DNA of 11,261 bases from an uncultured cyanobacterium (GCA_937121005.1 CAKZKB010000550.1:1-11261), one strand, 5' to 3'. Positions 1 to 7,475 are shown, counted from the first letter of the stretch. The notes: a model not told the origin generated them from the sequence alone. A program made the numbers and translations.

Positions 1-1
1 T

Positions 2-418
2 GACATTATCGGGCAACTTTGGCTGTGGAATCGCCAACACCAACTCGGCCCAGTTTTCGATTCTTCGACGGGGTTTCACCTTCCCAACGGGGCCGATCGC
101 TCTCCCGATGCCGCCTGGATAAGCAACGAACGCTGGAATGCAATTCGTCCCGAAGAACGAGTCGGGTTTGCTCCCATTTGTCCCGATTTTGTGGTAGAAT
201 TGCGATCGCCTAGCGATAATTTACAGTTGTTGCAAGATAAGATGGGCGAATACCTGGCAAATGGCACTCGCCTAGGTTGGCTGGTCGATCGCCCCAATGG
301 AACGGTGGAGATTTATCGGCGCGATCGACCTGTCGAAACCCGCGATCGCCCCTCAAGCCTATCGGGGGAAGATATCTTACCGGGCTTCGTTCTCGACTTG
401 ACAGACATTTGGGATTGA
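2..418 (+). CDS. Uma2 family endonuclease (DUF820), 5' end outside window
   Basis: The frame is open from base 2 to the TGA at 416-418 and gives 138 residues, so the N-terminus lies upstream of the window. Visible hallmarks of the Uma2/DUF820 fold, a PD-(D/E)XK-like nuclease family greatly expanded in cyanobacteria, are SPDAAWI near visible residue 35, PDFVVELRSPSD in the middle (the acidic pair and the E-x-R/K position of the active site), KMGEYLANGTRLGWLVD, and the closing LPGFVLDLTDIW. The stretch from the SPD motif to the C-terminus matches the family in order and spacing, so the 3' end looks intact. A GTG at 191 would give only 75 residues and would drop the first active-site segment, so it is not the start. 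The real function of these proteins in cyanobacteria is poorly known; nuclease activity is inferred from the fold. The next gene converges on it from the other strand with a 15-bp gap. Confidence 0.88.
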   Translation, partial: DIIGQLWLWNRQHQLGPVFDSSTGFHLPNGADRSPDAAWISNERWNAIRPEERVGFAPICPDFVVELRSPSDNLQLLQDKMGEYLANGTRLGWLVDRPNGTVEIYRRDRPVETRDRPSSLSGEDILPGFVLDLTDIWD

Positions 419-433
419 GGGGATCGACGATCG

Positions 434-601
434 CTACTCAACGATAATACAACCGTCGCGAATCAAACCTTGGAGGCGATCGATCGCGGCAGTTTCCACG
501 TCGGTGAAGGCTCGATATTGCTGCAAGGCGGCTAGTTGCTTGCGAATTAAAGGCGTAAGTTTGCCCAGTTGAATCGCACGTCGGACAATTCGGATAACCA
601 T
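434..601 (-). CDS. Small conserved-type cyanobacterial protein, 55 aa, function unknown
   Basis: On the minus strand an ATG at 599-601 opens a 55-residue frame ending in TAG at 434-436. The protein begins MVIRIVRRAIQLGKLTPLIR and ends in DRLQGLIRDGCIIVE. It resembles in layout a group of 50-60 residue cyanobacterial proteins that start M-V/I-I-R-x-V-x-x-A-x-x-x-G-x-L, continue with a helical middle, and finish with a short segment containing L-x-x-L-x-x-G. That resemblance is from memory and has no assigned function. The predicted character is soluble, basic at the N-terminus and mostly helical; I see no signal peptide or membrane segment. There is no clear Shine-Dalgarno site upstream of the ATG (the upstream bases are A/T-rich). 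It lies 203 bp downstream of the C39 peptidase gene on the same strand and converges on the Uma2 gene. Codon usage, including HIP1 within the frame, fits the neighbours. Confidence 0.6.
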   Translation of the reverse strand: MVIRIVRRAIQLGKLTPLIRKQLAALQQYRAFTDVETAAIDRLQGLIRDGCIIVE

Positions 602-761
602 AGTTTTAAAAAAAGGTTAAATAGACGCTTTACTTTAAGTGTTGTCCCGTTTTTATCAAAAAACTGCGATCGATATCGTCAAGATTCTGTGACTTCGATC
701 TCCCAGGGCGCACTAGGTAAGTATAAATACTTGGGTTTTGGGGAGAAGGAGAGGTACTGGT

Positions 762-789
762 GTAGGGGCGTTTCGCGAAACGCCCCTAC
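762..789. repeat. Perfect 28-bp palindrome, dispersed cyanobacterial type
   Basis: GTAGGGGCGTTTCG is followed directly by its exact reverse complement, giving two 14-bp arms with no spacer. The GTAGGGGCG...CGCCCCTAC outline is a recurring palindromic intergenic element in many cyanobacterial genomes (recalled, not searched). It sits 15 bp beyond the stop codon of the minus-strand gene at 805-3450, so in the RNA it could fold as a 3' hairpin. No T-run follows in the direction of transcription, so it is not a classical intrinsic terminator. Confidence 0.8.
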
Positions 790-804
790 TGGTCGCTGAA
801 ATGA

Positions 805-3450
805 CTAGCGCGGTTTAATAAAGTGCGCCCACACTCCACCATCGTAACCGCAGGTTTGCAACAAATAGGCATTCGGATACAGCAATCGCCGCCCGTTCGT
901 GTTCGCATATCCTGTTAGCGCGTCGCCCCAGGGATCGTGAACGATTAACCCGGAAGGGGTATAACCGATGACAGTAATAATATGCCCCGTTGCCGTAAAT
1001 TCTCCGGCCAGAACCACCGGACGACGACTGGCTAGTTCGGCATCAATTTGAGCCCAATTGCGCGTCGTACTGAAGGTCGAATCGAATCCGTAGGCCTGAA
1101 TCATCGCCGACAAAACATTGTGCACCACTTGCGAACCGACCCCGTAATGGGAAAAAACCCATTCGAGGAGTTCGTCTTCGAGTTGGCTGCTGTAACTGGG
1201 TCGCAAACCATGATAGTACAACACCATGGCGATCGCGGTGACATTACAGGTTGACCAATAGTAACGGGGATTGTCCCGTTGGGAAAAATAGGGTGCATTC
1301 AGTTCGATTTGACGCGGATAGGGATTAAATCCTCGCCCACCGCGCCGCATTTGAATGTGTCCCGGATAGAGATATCCAGTGTTGCCATATCCGGGTAATT
1401 CTTCGGTCAGCGTAGCTTTAATATGGCCGTCTTCTAAACTGTAACCCGCAACACCATAAATGCGCCCTAACGGTAGCGTGGCTTTCTCGTTGGCGTTGAG
1501 TCGCGATGCGTCAGTGGGGCGGCGTTTGAGGGCCGTAGTTTGCAAAATGGTCGCCGTTAGTGCGTCGGGATCGTAGAGGATTGTTTCCCCATCTTTACGC
1601 AGTTGAACGTGCCGCCAATAGACGTAACCCACGTTGCCAAATCCGGGCACCGACTCGGTAAGCGTGATGCGAAAATGTCCGGCGATCGAGGCATAACCTA
1701 GTACGCCAAAGGTTTGCCCCAGGCGCAACATGGCCTTTTGCGTGCTACCCAAATTCGACGAGTCTTCGGGTTTAAGTTTAATCCAAGTATCGCGGGTGAC
1801 TAACATTTGCCCCGCCATGGGGACATCCGGCACGTCTTCGATATCGAAACGCAAGAGGTCGTTGCCTTTTTTAACTTGCACGTGGGGCTCGAAAATAAAT
1901 CCAAAATCGCCAATAGGGGTAATGGGATTTGTCAGCGTTAATTTCAAATGACCGTCGATATAGCCGTAGGTTTTTACACCAAAAGTTTGCCCGCGTCGCA
2001 GCATGACTTTTTGATGGTCGCCGAGTTGAGAAGAATCGGTGGGCGCACTCTTAAAAAAGGTATCGCGCATCACTGTCAAATTGATGGCTTCCCCGGCATT
2101 GGGATCGGCAGTAATGGTGAGTTCGACAATGCGATCGCCCACCACTTCTCCGGCGGTATTGGTGGCCCGCACGCGCAACCATCGGGCCCCCGCTTGTTGG
2201 AATCCTTGTTGCAGGTTGACTTGCCAAGTTCCGGCGACGCGATCGACGCTGACAGGTAAAGAAAAGCGATCTTCAGCCACTACCGAAACCGTCGAAGCCC
2301 GCACCGGATCGAAGGTGCCGTTGAGAACTACAGCCCGCCCGACGGCAATTTCTGTGGGGCCGATATAGTCTAATGCTGGGGACAAGTTGATGGGCTTGTC
2401 GCCTTTTTCTAGTTGGACGAAATCGGGAAACAAGTAACCGCGATCGCCAAAGTTTGGCAAACTTTCAGTTAAATTAACTCGCAAATGTCCGGTTTCGACG
2501 GCATAGTTAGAAACACCATAAATGCGGCCGATGGGTAAGGTAATTTTATCGGCATCGGCCAGGCGCGACGAGTCGATGGGGCGCTTTTTTAACACCGTAT
2601 TGCGGATCGGTGTCACTGTAATTGCTTCGCGATCGTATTCGATCGGGCCGTTTTCGTCTGCTAAAGCGACGTGCTGGTGAAACAGGAAACCGCTATTGCC
2701 AAAGCCAATTACAGGATTAGCAAATGTGACCCGAAAATGCCCGTCCGTGCAGGCATAACCGAGAACAGCAAACGTGCGCCCCGGCAACAAATCCAACTGT
2801 CCGAGTTCCGAAAGCACAGAAGAGTCTTCCGGCTTGCTTTTCAGTTTTGTTTTTTGTTTTATCCACAACAACCATCCCCCAGGAACGACCGGAGGTAACT
2901 CGTCTTTGTCGAAATAGAGGGCATCGTTCCCTACTGCGAGGCGGACGTGAGGGCGATAGAAATAGCCAAACTGACCCACCGATCCTAGAGGTTGGGTGAG
3001 TTCGACTTGAATGTGAGTCCCACTAACTCCGTAGCGTACCCCTTGTAGGACGGTTCCGGCTTCTAACTCCACTTTTTGGTCGCTTCCCAGGGTACTCGAA
3101 CTGGCCGGAGAGGCTTTAAATACGGTGGGGCGGACGACGCGGACGCTGAGATCGTGGGCCGCCACCATGGGTTCGCTGTTGACAGTGACGTAAATGACGC
3201 GATCGCCGACAATTTTGCCAGCGCGATCGGTGCCCCGCAGTCGCAACCAGCGCACGCCCGGTTGGGTAAAGCCTTTGGGGAAGTCAATTTTCCAGGTGCG
3301 ATCGGTGTCGTTAAGGGTGGCGGTGAGGGGAAACTTGTCTTCAACCAACACCGCGACTTGGGTGACGCGATCGGGATCGAAGCGACCCGTAATGGTAACG
3401 GGGCGATCGACGAGAACTTCGTAGGGGCCAGAATAAGTGAGAACGCTCAT
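805..3450 (-). CDS. C39-like cysteine peptidase domain protein with duplicated Ig/SH3b-like repeat modules
   Basis: The 881-residue protein has a clear modular layout. Residues 4-95 and 358-447 are two copies of an Ig-like domain (both contain F-D-P...V.V..ED.F.L and RWLR.R.T..AG..VGDR). Each is followed by three roughly 70-residue repeats (about 101-171, 193-264, 280-347, then 456-527, 549-617, 634-702) of the pattern T..K..P.DSS.L....K..L..G..Y.V..Y...GH.+..LT.......GYL...HVQL, which I read as SH3b-like. Residues 713-881 form a C39-like (Peptidase_C39_2 type) papain-fold domain with putative catalytic Cys735 in WSTCNVTAIAM, His823 in TGHIITVIGY and Asp839 in VHDPWGD. The substrate is unknown; SH3b repeats in relatives often bind cell-wall glycan. 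No signal peptide is visible. Upstream the frame stays open to 3562 but contains no ATG, GTG or TTG, so the ATG at 3448-3450 is the start. It is divergent from the hemerythrin gene. Confidence 0.85.
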   Translation of the reverse strand: MSVLTYSGPYEVLVDRPVTITGRFDPDRVTQVAVLVEDKFPLTATLNDTDRTWKIDFPKGFTQPGVRWLRLRGTDRAGKIVGDRVIYVTVNSEPMVAAHDLSVRVVRPTVFKASPASSSTLGSDQKVELEAGTVLQGVRYGVSGTHIQVELTQPLGSVGQFGYFYRPHVRLAVGNDALYFDKDELPPVVPGGWLLWIKQKTKLKSKPEDSSVLSELGQLDLLPGRTFAVLGYACTDGHFRVTFANPVIGFGNSGFLFHQHVALADENGPIEYDREAITVTPIRNTVLKKRPIDSSRLADADKITLPIGRIYGVSNYAVETGHLRVNLTESLPNFGDRGYLFPDFVQLEKGDKPINLSPALDYIGPTEIAVGRAVVLNGTFDPVRASTVSVVAEDRFSLPVSVDRVAGTWQVNLQQGFQQAGARWLRVRATNTAGEVVGDRIVELTITADPNAGEAINLTVMRDTFFKSAPTDSSQLGDHQKVMLRRGQTFGVKTYGYIDGHLKLTLTNPITPIGDFGFIFEPHVQVKKGNDLLRFDIEDVPDVPMAGQMLVTRDTWIKLKPEDSSNLGSTQKAMLRLGQTFGVLGYASIAGHFRITLTESVPGFGNVGYVYWRHVQLRKDGETILYDPDALTATILQTTALKRRPTDASRLNANEKATLPLGRIYGVAGYSLEDGHIKATLTEELPGYGNTGYLYPGHIQMRRGGRGFNPYPRQIELNAPYFSQRDNPRYYWSTCNVTAIAMVLYYHGLRPSYSSQLEDELLEWVFSHYGVGSQVVHNVLSAMIQAYGFDSTFSTTRNWAQIDAELASRRPVVLAGEFTATGHIITVIGYTPSGLIVHDPWGDALTGYANTNGRRLLYPNAYLLQTCGYDGGVWAHFIKPR

Positions 3451-3677
3451 AGCGGGGCGTAACGTGGCAATTTCACTACAATAGCGTATCTGGGGACGAA
3501 CAGATAGAGCGCGGCGATCTGCATTCTCGGGGCGCGAGTGCGGTTTGCATTTATCGCGTCTTTATGACACGCAGCGATCGACCCTTAAAAATCGAGATAG
3601 AATATGCACTTAAGCGTTTGCCATTTCCTAAAAATGGTATTCGCGTTTACCGTTTTTCTTTAAGGAACCACTGTCTT

Positions 3678-4112
3678 ATGTCCTCAGTCACTTGGAACGA
3701 CTCGCTCAAAATTGGTATTCCGCATATCGATCTTCAACACCAGCAACTCATCAATCAGATGGATAAGTTGGCTGGCGTTCTTGATGACAAGAACAAAACC
3801 AAAGAGGCGAAGCAAAAGGAAATCAAACAAGTGGTTAAGTTTTTGAATGGATACGTCAACATTCACTTCAACTATGAAGAAGGCTGCATGAACCTCTACG
3901 AGTGTCCCGTCGCCTGCGAAAATAAAAAATCTCACGAGCGCTTTCTGTCCAATTTTGAAGAAGTCAAAAGGATGCTCGATGCGGGCGATCTCGGCCCGAT
4001 CCTGATGGAAAAGCTCGATCGCGATCTCATCCAATGGTTCGTCAACCACATTCGCCAAATCGACACCCAACTGCAAACCGCTATGGAGCGCAGAGGTGTG
4101 AAAAGGAAGTAA
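3678..4112 (+). CDS. Bacteriohemerythrin-like protein with one substituted iron ligand
   Basis: A four-helix hemerythrin domain of 144 residues, the usual length for single-domain bacterial hemerythrins, which bind O2 at a diiron site or sense oxygen or iron. Expected ligands present are His21 in HIDLQHQQL, His63 and Glu67 in IHFNYEE, His86 in KKSHERF, and His124 with Asp129 in FVNHIRQID. The remaining canonical ligand, the first histidine of the H-x3-H pair, is Asn82 (CPVACENKKSH), so only six of seven are seen. The typical opening W-x-x-S/L-x-x-G-I-x-x-I-D-x-Q-H begins right after the ATG at 3678, and an AAGGA lies 11 bases upstream. An in-frame ATG at 3564 would add 38 residues without family resemblance, so it was not chosen. 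The protein appears cytoplasmic. The J-domain gene starts 32 bp downstream on the same strand and may be cotranscribed. Confidence 0.88.
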   Translation: MSSVTWNDSLKIGIPHIDLQHQQLINQMDKLAGVLDDKNKTKEAKQKEIKQVVKFLNGYVNIHFNYEEGCMNLYECPVACENKKSHERFLSNFEEVKRMLDAGDLGPILMEKLDRDLIQWFVNHIRQIDTQLQTAMERRGVKRK

Positions 4113-4144
4113 AATATTCGTAGTGTTGTCTCAATGCGATCGCC

Positions 4145-4633
4145 GTGAAATTCCTCAATGACAGTCTACTGCTTTTTTTGCGGCTCGCGCCGATCTTGGT
4201 TCTGATTGTTGCTTTAATCGAACCTAGTGCCGCCCTACCTATTTTTGTGGCGTTGATTGTCTTATCTCCTCTCATTATTATCAAGTTCGTCCAGCAGGCG
4301 ATGAGCGATTTGGGCCGCGAACTCTATTCGACGCAAAAAGAGACTGTAAATTTTAATAGTTGGGATTACGTCCACTTCGATTGGGATGAAGACGAAGCTG
4401 AAATCGACAGCGAACCGATTCCCGAAGAGGCGCGATCGCATCTGTCTATGCTACGCTTATCTTACCCCTACACCGAAGAAGAACTCAACCGCGCCTACCG
4501 CCGTCGCGCCCGAGAAACCCATCCCGACGTACCCGGAGGTAGCGAATATTTATTCATTCGGGTTCGCGAGGCTTACGAAGCATTGAAACAGCAGTTACCA
4601 AAGGATGAAGGCAGAAGCATGAAGGATGAATGA
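4145..4633 (+). CDS. Membrane-anchored J-domain (DnaJ-like) protein
   Basis: The 162-residue protein has two hydrophobic segments near the N-terminus (about residues 9-25 and 31-49), an acidic linker (DEDEAEIDSEPIPEE, about 81-95) and a C-terminal J-domain (about 104-150). The J-domain contains LRLSYPYTEEELNRAY, RRRARETHPDVPGG with the HPD motif at 126-128, and FIRVREAYEAL. J-domains stimulate ATP hydrolysis by Hsp70 (DnaK); a membrane-tethered one probably recruits DnaK to a membrane site. Cytoplasmic exposure of the J-domain is inferred. The start is GTG at 4145: an in-frame TAG lies at 4121 and no other start comes before the first membrane segment. No clear Shine-Dalgarno site is seen. 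The last ten residues (PKDEGRSMKDE region) come from a heptanucleotide-repeat tract and from the left end of a dispersed repeat, so the C-terminus may be a recent extension beyond ...LKQQL. Confidence 0.82.
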   Translation: MKFLNDSLLLFLRLAPILVLIVALIEPSAALPIFVALIVLSPLIIIKFVQQAMSDLGRELYSTQKETVNFNSWDYVHFDWDEDEAEIDSEPIPEEARSHLSMLRLSYPYTEEELNRAYRRRARETHPDVPGGSEYLFIRVREAYEALKQQLPKDEGRSMKDE

Positions 4634-4764
4634 GTTTTTGGTACTGGCGAGAAGCGATTCCAAAGATGGCGATTAATTTCATCCTTCATCATTAATCCTT
4701 TTTCTTTCTTTGTGTTCTTTGTGTCTTTTTGGTTCTAAAAAAAGCATCATTTCAGCGCGATCGC
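4585..4764. repeat. Direct repeat copy 1 (left flank of the TpsA gene)
   Basis: The core 4622-4764 aligns without gaps to 7492-7634 (offset 2870). By eye there are four mismatches in 143 positions: one at 4646 and three in the TTTCTTTCTTTGTGTTC tract. The match extends left as GAAACAGCAGTTA at 4585-4597 (7476-7488), interrupted by a 21-bp insertion in this copy (4610-4630). The insertion consists of heptamers GATGAAG, GCAGAAG, CATGAAG. The left part overlaps the 3' end and stop codon of the J-domain gene. The middle (TTCATCC TTCATCA TTAATCC, then CTTTGTG tracts) is of a type dispersed in many cyanobacterial genomes. The right end carries TTCAGCGCGATCGC, which is identical to the last codons and stop of the VWA lipoprotein gene. 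Confidence 0.9.
4610..4630. repeat. Heptanucleotide tandem repeat (STRR-like) inside the J-domain gene tail
   Basis: From 4604 the sequence reads in sevens: GATGAAG, GCAGAAG, CATGAAG, GATGAAT. Short tandem heptamer repeats are a known feature of filamentous cyanobacterial genomes. The second direct-repeat copy near 7494 has a single GATGAAT unit, so this copy has gained, or the other has lost, three units (21 bp). Because 21 is a multiple of three, the J-domain frame is kept and the tail gains seven residues. Confidence 0.65.
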
Positions 4765-4992
4765 CTTCAACGGACGATCGCAAAGTAATCGTCCTATCAA
4801 ATAGATTCAGTACAAACACTGATATCTTGCGACGATTTCGCCTCAACTATCAACGTTATCCCGATAAATTACACAGAAAATCGAATCGGCGATCGCGTAA
4901 ACCCACCGTGTCCGACAGCGATCGCTACCAATATGCGATCGCGATCGCGATCGTGGATCCTTGATTCTGTAAGATAGATAACACTTAACTCT
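4765..4992. other. Upstream region of the TpsA gene; HIP1 run, no clear promoter
   Basis: Between repeat copy 1 and the ATG at 4993 there is no credible gene. The open frame through here encodes a biased peptide produced by HIP1 repeats (the AIAIAI run) and is rejected. The one visible structure is the HIP1 run at 4935-4953. A small dyad CAGT-ACAAAC-ACTG lies near 4808-4821. I could not pick a convincing -35/-10 pair, although this must contain the promoter if the TpsA gene is transcribed on its own. Confidence 0.5.
4935..4953. repeat. Overlapping HIP1 octamers
   Basis: The 19 bases are three head-to-tail GCGATC units forming overlapping GCGATCGC octamers, about 40 bp before the TpsA start codon. 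A second run lies at 9933-9946 inside the permease gene, where it encodes an Ala-Ile alternation within a membrane helix. HIP1 is the best-known repeated octamer of cyanobacterial genomes. Confidence 0.85.
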
Positions 4993-7464
4993 ATGACCTC
5001 TATCCAAAACTCAATGACTGTTTGTAAATCGAGCCCGGCGATCGCCTGCTCTCTATTGGTATGGCTGTCGATCGCCTACGCTCCAGCACGCGCTCAAATC
5101 GCTCCCGACAACACGATTCCCAGTCCTTCTTCAGTGACGACCGATCGCAATTCCTTCTTAATTGAAGGAGGAACGACAGCCGGAACGAATCTCTTCCACA
5201 GCTTTGAAAACTTTTCCGTTCCCACCGGAACCGAAGCCTTTTTTAACAATGCTGCCAATATTGACAACATTCTGACTCGCGTCACTGGCAGCAACATTTC
5301 CAACATCGATGGGTTAATTCGCGCCAACGGCACGGCTAACCTGTTTTTACTTAACCCCAACGGCATCGTTTTCGGCCCCAACGCTCGCCTGGACATTGGC
5401 GGTTCCTTTTTCGGCACGACGGCTAGCAGTATTCTCTTCAACGACGGTGTAGAATTCAGTGCTAGCGATCCGGAAGCATCTCCCCTGCTTACCATCAGCG
5501 TTCCGGTGGGATTGCAATTTGCTTCCCCAGCAGCCTCAATTCGTGTCGAAGGTGTCGATCGCGAGTTGGCCGATCCCGTGATGTTGACTCCCGTGATGTC
5601 GATGGCGGATGCAGAGAACAACGAAGCGGCTTTGGAAGTGAAACCCGATCGCACCCTGGCTCTAGTGGGGGGTAGCCTCACCTTAGATAGCGCTCAACTC
5701 ACTGTCTCCGACGGACGCATCGAATTAGGAGCCGTAGAAACCGGAAACGTGGGTCTTCATTCCGTCCCCACTGGCTGGAGCCTAGACTACAGCGACGCAT
5801 CCAGTTTTGGGGATATTCAACTGTTAAACCAAGCATTTGCCACCATCGACGGTGCGGGTACGAGTTTCATGCAGGTTCGGGGTCGCACCATGGAAATCCG
5901 CGATGGGTCCGGGTTGGAGATGTGGCACTCGGGAGCGCAACCCGATGGTACTTTCACGGTGAACCTTAGCGATCGTCTGATTCTCAACGGCACGATTCCA
6001 GGGACTTCCATCGGATCGGTACTGCGAAGTTGGACTTTGGGAGCGGGTGACGGTGCGGATATTCACATTTCCGCTCGCCAGCTAGAAGTGACTGATGGTA
6101 GTGCCATTGCCACTGCCACGTTTGGAGAGGGTCGCGGCGGCGATCGACACATCCATGCTGCTGACTCAGTAGTCCTCGATGTCGTCACTCCCAGCGAAAG
6201 GTTCGTGCTTTCGACTATTTTTTCTACTGCGGCCGGGTTGGGAGAAGGGGGCAATATCGATTTAACAACCCAACGTTTGACGATCGGCAGGAATAGCAGT
6301 TTGTTCGCATCCAACGGCAACCTAGACGTTTCTTCCGAACTGACCGGATCGGCAGGAAATATCACCGTCAATGCCAGCGAGTCTGTGGAACTGACCGGTG
6401 CGCGTTCCGGTTCTAGCACCATTTTTAACAATACGCGCACTGGTGGCGATGGCGGTCAGCTAACCATCAACACGAGGCGGCTGAATGTACGAGATGGATT
6501 TATTGTCTCCACAGAAGCGTTCGGGCCGGGAGATGCCGGAAGCGTCATTGTAAATGCCTCCGAATCCGTGACCGTTACCGGGGAAAATAATTTTAATCCC
6601 AGCACGATTAGCGCCGGTGTAGTTTTGGTGAACGAGCTTTTCTTTCCAGGAGCATCCCCAGATCTTCTGATAGGGAATGCGGGTAGCATCACCATCAATT
6701 CTCCTGTGGTACGAGTTCTCGATGGCGGGGTAGTGCAAGCGGTCAACGATGGGATTGCCAATGGCGGTACGCTACAAATTAATGTCGATTCGATTCTTGT
6801 CAGTGATGGCGAACTGACAACCTCAACCGTTTCGGGAACTGGGGGGAACATCGTTCTCAATGTGGGAGATGCTACCATCTTGCGCCGAGGCGGGACGATC
6901 GCTGCGGAAGCGGGAGGGACGGGCGACGGGGGCAACGTTAGCGTCAATACTCAAACCCTCACGCTGTTAGAAAATAGTCGCATCCGTGCCGATGCAGTGG
7001 GAGGAAATGGAGGTAACATTCAAATTATGACGACAGGGATTTTTCTATTTCCCGATAGTGGCATTACTGCCAGTTCTCAATTCGGAGTTGATGGTCTAAT
7101 TGAGATTACCAATCCCGATGTGGATTCGGCCGCAGGGCTGGTAGAATTAGACCGCAAGCCTTTAGATCCCGGCGATGAGGTCGCGACTGGATGTGCTTCC
7201 GCTCGTGGAAGTTCTTTCACCGTGACGGGCGGGGGAAATTTACAGGAAAATCCCTCCGAATTGTTGCGGGGAAGCACTGTTTGGGAGGATTTGCGTCCCC
7301 TAGAATTGGAGAGCGAATCCTCCACCTTTTTATCTCCCCAAATCGAGGAAACTGCCTCTGTGACCGAAGCCGATCGCTGGCAACAAAACCATCGCGGTGA
7401 AATTGAATTAGTAGCAACTGTCCCTGGCTTGACGAGCGTGGGAATTTCTACCCATTGTCGCTAG
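4993..7464 (+). CDS. Filamentous haemagglutinin-type exoprotein (TpsA of two-partner secretion)
   Basis: The 823-residue product starts with a Sec signal peptide (hydrophobic core ACSLLVWLSIAYA, likely cut after APARA at residue 34). A TPS/haemagglutination-activity domain follows (about 36-150) with NLFLLNPNGIVFGPNARLDIGGSFFGTTA, whose NPNG motif (121-124) is diagnostic of recognition by a TpsB outer-membrane transporter. From about 370 to 705 runs a beta-helix of roughly 20-residue turns of the type GxGGNIxINxxxLxVxDG. The end (from about 732: GCASARGSSFTVTGGGNLQENP, then STVWEDLRPLE, EADRWQQNHRGEIELV, and a last Cys two residues before the stop) matches the usual cyanobacterial C-terminal block, so the protein is full length. 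The expected role is a surface or secreted adhesin. A start at the ATG for residue 8 (base 5014) is also possible; neither has a strong ribosome site. No tpsB gene lies in the window. Direct repeats flank the gene. Confidence 0.9.
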   Translation: MTSIQNSMTVCKSSPAIACSLLVWLSIAYAPARAQIAPDNTIPSPSSVTTDRNSFLIEGGTTAGTNLFHSFENFSVPTGTEAFFNNAANIDNILTRVTGSNISNIDGLIRANGTANLFLLNPNGIVFGPNARLDIGGSFFGTTASSILFNDGVEFSASDPEASPLLTISVPVGLQFASPAASIRVEGVDRELADPVMLTPVMSMADAENNEAALEVKPDRTLALVGGSLTLDSAQLTVSDGRIELGAVETGNVGLHSVPTGWSLDYSDASSFGDIQLLNQAFATIDGAGTSFMQVRGRTMEIRDGSGLEMWHSGAQPDGTFTVNLSDRLILNGTIPGTSIGSVLRSWTLGAGDGADIHISARQLEVTDGSAIATATFGEGRGGDRHIHAADSVVLDVVTPSERFVLSTIFSTAAGLGEGGNIDLTTQRLTIGRNSSLFASNGNLDVSSELTGSAGNITVNASESVELTGARSGSSTIFNNTRTGGDGGQLTINTRRLNVRDGFIVSTEAFGPGDAGSVIVNASESVTVTGENNFNPSTISAGVVLVNELFFPGASPDLLIGNAGSITINSPVVRVLDGGVVQAVNDGIANGGTLQINVDSILVSDGELTTSTVSGTGGNIVLNVGDATILRRGGTIAAEAGGTGDGGNVSVNTQTLTLLENSRIRADAVGGNGGNIQIMTTGIFLFPDSGITASSQFGVDGLIEITNPDVDSAAGLVELDRKPLDPGDEVATGCASARGSSFTVTGGGNLQENPSELLRGSTVWEDLRPLELESESSTFLSPQIEETASVTEADRWQQNHRGEIELVATVPGLTSVGISTHCR

Positions 7465-7475
7465 AATCGATCGTC

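Noticed and set aside
569..799. 76-residue plus-strand frame
   Set aside because: It runs through the 28-bp palindrome and overlaps the small minus-strand gene's 5' end; composition is unlike a protein and no family pattern is visible.
3076..3462. 128-residue plus-strand frame opposite the C39 gene
   Set aside because: It is an antisense shadow of the well-supported peptidase gene; Gly/Asp/Ala-rich composition comes from the opposite strand's codons.
3564..3677. Upstream ATG extension of the hemerythrin
   Set aside because: The 38 extra residues have no family match, and the domain begins normally at the ATG at 3678, which has an AAGGA upstream.
4610..4763. CRISPR-like array
   Set aside because: The repeats are contiguous degenerate heptamers with no spacers, and no cas gene is nearby.
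4710..4964. 84-residue plus-strand frame before the TpsA gene
   Set aside because: It lies in the direct repeat and HIP1 run; the AIAIAI end is just translated HIP1.
5094..5681. 195-residue minus-strand frame opposite the TpsA gene
   Set aside because: It is a shadow of the TpsA coding frame, whose signal peptide, NPNG motif and repeats are unmistakable.
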